In this document: positions 61,399 through 64,000 of the stretch, in pieces
How positions within the stretch are numbered: the stretch's first letter is position 1
How the letters are laid out: each line of letters starts with the position of its first letter
NCBI GenBank assembly: GCA_947627055.1
Contig: CANQUS010000003.1
Location: 62,001 to 126,000 of the forward strand
DNA from: an uncultured Clostridia bacterium
GTDB lineage: Bacteria; Bacillota; Clostridia; Oscillospirales; Acutalibacteraceae
Direction of reading: 5' to 3'
DNA: 64,000 nt
Program-made: the position numbers and the translations under genes
Notes under the pieces: model-generated
Told to the model about the DNA's origin: nothing
The model's database searches: none
Seen by the model: only the letters and a program-made list of their open reading frames with translations

Positions 61399-63255
61399 TT
61401 ACAGCTTCGGAGTAAACTCCGAATATTCGCTCATATCAAGCTGGACGATGCTGTGGCTTGTTCGACGCCTGCTCGCGGGCGGCAGCTGTTTATAGTCTCC
61501 GTAAAGATAAGTAAGGTACTTGTCATACTCCTTAGGTATAGGGAAGTCATGACCGTTGATATTTACATATATCACCTCATCAAGATAATACTTCGGAAAT
61601 GCACCGTTTCGGACATTCCTGCCCATACCGTCGTAGAGATACTTAGCGTTCTTGTTATGCTTAAACATCTTAAATATTTTGTATTGTATCCACTCGGATA
61701 ATCGAATCGGAAAAATGACCTTTAGAATGTTTGCGACAAAGGATTGAAATTTCTTCTTGTTGTCGATTTTACGCTTGTTCCATTTATTAAATATCATCGA
61801 ACGAATGAGCAGGGTAAACTGGACATGAAGCGTCTGTCCTATATGCGAATCAGCGGTTTTGTCATGCGCGAAAATATCGAAAGCCATACCGTTATTCATG
61901 CCCTCGTGTGTTTTTGAATACTTCGTTGCAAACATGGTGCTGTCGATCCTTATCTTAGCAAAGGGATAGTGACAGTATTTGTCTGTTTTAGATGTTTGAA
62001 GTGTCAAGCCCTTTGGGAGTTCACTCTGTGCAACCGCGAGAAACTTGTCATAGTCCTCACGGAGCATCATAATGTCCGCATCGTCGTCCCAAGGTATAAA
62101 GCCTCCGTGCCTTACAGCACCGAGAAGAGTACCCCCGCCGAGGAAATACTTTATATTGTGCTTTCGGCAGATCCTGTCTACCTCAAGCAGATACCCGAAA
62201 AGTACGTCCTGTATATCAACCATCTTGCCCTCATGCGAGTCGCCATAGCCGAACGGCTCATCGGACTGCCTGCTTTTAATACAGAGCTGTATAGCCTCGC
62301 TCATGTCAAACTGCGGCTCATAGCCCGCGTTGACAGCCATAGCGTCATTCATGGCAACACCGTAATGAGGGTCGTCCTCACACGGCAGGAGCTCTATGTT
62401 TGTCAAATCAGGGAAAATATCATATATCAGGCTTGAAAGCATACCGATCGACAAAGTCGCGTTTTTACTCACGATATTATAAATTCTGTTTTCGCGGAAA
62501 ACAAATAATGCGTGAAGCAGGGCATAAAACACATCGTTAAGATATGTGAACGAATACTTATTGCGGGAATTAGGCAGGCTTATGCTTTCGCCCTTCGACA
62601 CTGCGTCAAAGATCTCGTCAGTAAAGTTTTTCGGTATCTCCGCCCCAGCGCCGAGCAGGATCCCCGAACGCAGAATAACAGTCTTGAGCCCAAACTGCTT
62701 TGCGTATGATGAAAAGATCGCCTCGACAGCGGCGACAGTCATCTGAACCATATTCCCATTATCCGCGAACGGTATGAAGCCATCCTCATTTTCCGAAATA
62801 ACTACGCCTCTCTCGGTCTTTGCGTATATTCTGTAATCAGAAAGCAATATAAACCTGCCGCAGCAGTCAGCCGCAGCTGAAGCCGTGCGGGAAGCATTGT
62901 GTGTTATCCTGCAATATTCCGCAGACGTCCCCGAAAGTTCCATACCGCACACACCCGTATAGATGATGAAATCACATCTTTTTATGCTCCCGTGCGGTAC
63001 TATTGAAAAATCCTCTCTGTCGGTAAATTTATCTGATATTTCGCTGCCCTCGCCAATCATGACAACCTTGATCGAAATGTCCTTATCATCATTGAGAGCA
63101 AGCAGATTAAGGCACACAGCAGTCTTCATAAATACCGACTCTCCGTCAACCGCAATGACTTTACCTGTCAGCTTTTCATAAGGAAAGTCCTCTATGCCTG
63201 TCATTGCGAGAGCGTAATCTCGTACATATTCTCCTGATAATTCAGATATATTCAT
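61399..63255 (-). CDS. fusion protein: degenerate NAD-dependent epimerase/SDR-like N-terminus + LicD-family C-terminus
   Basis: N-terminal SDR-like (RFILLSDYRIYAKTERG, VILRSGILLGAGAEIPKNF, YLNDVFYALL); C-terminal LicD (RKHNIKYFLGGGTLLGAVRHGGFIPWDDDADIMMLREDYDKFL). Confidence 0.88.
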   Translation of the reverse strand: MNISELSGEYVRDYALAMTGIEDFPYEKLTGKVIAVDGESVFMKTAVCLNLLALNDDKDISIKVVMIGEGSEISDKFTDREDFSIVPHGSIKRCDFIIYTGVCGMELSGTSAEYCRITHNASRTASAAADCCGRFILLSDYRIYAKTERGVVISENEDGFIPFADNGNMVQMTVAAVEAIFSSYAKQFGLKTVILRSGILLGAGAEIPKNFTDEIFDAVSKGESISLPNSRNKYSFTYLNDVFYALLHALFVFRENRIYNIVSKNATLSIGMLSSLIYDIFPDLTNIELLPCEDDPHYGVAMNDAMAVNAGYEPQFDMSEAIQLCIKSRQSDEPFGYGDSHEGKMVDIQDVLFGYLLEVDRICRKHNIKYFLGGGTLLGAVRHGGFIPWDDDADIMMLREDYDKFLAVAQSELPKGLTLQTSKTDKYCHYPFAKIRIDSTMFATKYSKTHEGMNNGMAFDIFAHDKTADSHIGQTLHVQFTLLIRSMIFNKWNKRKIDNKKKFQSFVANILKVIFPIRLSEWIQYKIFKMFKHNKNAKYLYDGMGRNVRNGAFPKYYLDEVIYVNINGHDFPIPKEYDKYLTYLYGDYKQLPPASRRRTSHSIVQLDMSEYSEFTPKL

Positions 63256-64000
63256 TCGGAAGCCTCGCTCCTCGTTTTTAACTTCATCAATGTACCGCCT
63301 ATGCCCTGTTCAAGAGTCAGGGCGCTCTTAAATCCAAGCTCCAAAAGCTTTGTACCGTCAAGAATACGGCATTGTGTCATATATGAGCTTTCCTCTGCCT
63401 GTCCGAATGACGGTGTACGTCCGCACAGCTTATCCGCCGTGTTTGATATTTCACGGAACGTTGTGATATTCTTATCAAATGTCACATTATAAGTCTCTCT
63501 ATCCCCTCCATTAAGGAGTAAAAAAATAAGCGCTCTGATACAATCCGTAATATATATGATGCTCATTTTTTCGTCGGGAAGCGGCGGCAGATATGTGTGT
63601 CCTTTAACCGAGCTTACAATTATCCTATATATTTCAGCCTCGATTTCCGAGCCGCAGGCGAGAATGCCTGTATCTCCGCTGCGAGATCCGTAAACAGTCG
63701 GAATACGAGCGAAGATAACCGGTATATCCTTTTCCTTTGAAAGGCTGTATGCAAGCGTTTCTCCAAAACGAGCCGAAAGCCCGACAAGGTTTTCGCAATT
63801 ATTCGGAGAAATATATCCAACATCACTTTCCTTTATCGGCTTAAATCCGTTATGAACAGCGCCGTAAACCTCAAAAGGAGATACAAAAAGTACCCTCGCG
63901 CCCTTTTTAAGCGCAAGCGCCATCATCGAGGAAACGAGCATTTTATCTTTTTCCAGAGATGAACCGGGTATCGCCTTAAATCTCAACACATCATTAGACG
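63252..64000 (-). CDS. NAD-dependent epimerase/dehydratase family protein (5' end outside window)
   Basis: VLFVSPFEVYG, FARIPTVYGSRSGD, IIYITDCIRALIFLL; frame stays open to the window end (SNDVLRFKAIPGS). Confidence 0.85.
   Translation of the reverse strand, partial: SNDVLRFKAIPGSSLEKDKMLVSSMMALALKKGARVLFVSPFEVYGAVHNGFKPIKESDVGYISPNNCENLVGLSARFGETLAYSLSKEKDIPVIFARIPTVYGSRSGDTGILACGSEIEAEIYRIIVSSVKGHTYLPPLPDEKMSIIYITDCIRALIFLLLNGGDRETYNVTFDKNITTFREISNTADKLCGRTPSFGQAEESSYMTQCRILDGTKLLELGFKSALTLEQGIGGTLMKLKTRSEASE

Noticed and set aside
61165-61701. 178-aa plus-strand ORF
   Set aside because: Mostly antisense to the LicD domain.

Overview
The window is a Firmicutes chromosome segment. Gene content, T-box use, dockerin and sporulation genes suggest an Oscillospiraceae/Ruminococcus-like spore former; this assignment is inference. 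The left part (about 1-12.3 kb) is a surface-polysaccharide locus: UDP-galactopyranose mutase, two convergent GlfT2-like galactofuranosyltransferases (one truncated by the window edge), a DUF4422 protein, an EpsG-like polymerase, a polyprenyl-P sugar transferase, a GT4, Wzm/Wzt-type ABC export genes and two predicted surface proteins. Next come T-box-pheS-pheT, ireB, a dockerin protein, ymxH, and rpsB-tsf. From about 25.1 to 53.7 kb there is a long, almost unbroken minus-strand housekeeping block (rluB, dacF, ytfJ, scpB/A, efp, aroQ, rpsU, leuS, rsfS, yqeK, nadD, yhbY, rdgB, ftsY, smc, rnc, plsX, trmFO, topA, dprA, rplT, rpmI, infC). The right part has a GH13 enzyme, HisJ-type PHP phosphatase, Nudix, galE, the spoIIA operon (sigF/spoIIAB/spoIIAA), and an SDR-LicD fusion beside a second, partial SDR. 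The most interesting non-coding observations are: (i) a short intergenic element present twice (8220-8305 and 37647-37720), with conserved blocks and a compensatory change in a hairpin; (ii) a MITE-like foldback element (2235-2598); (iii) infC with an apparent AUA start behind an attenuator-like leader; (iv) several decayed gene remnants and ORFs below the 60-aa cutoff. No CRISPR array, prophage, tRNA or rRNA was recognised. No obvious new defence or biosynthetic system was found. All family names come from reading the protein sequences without a database search.
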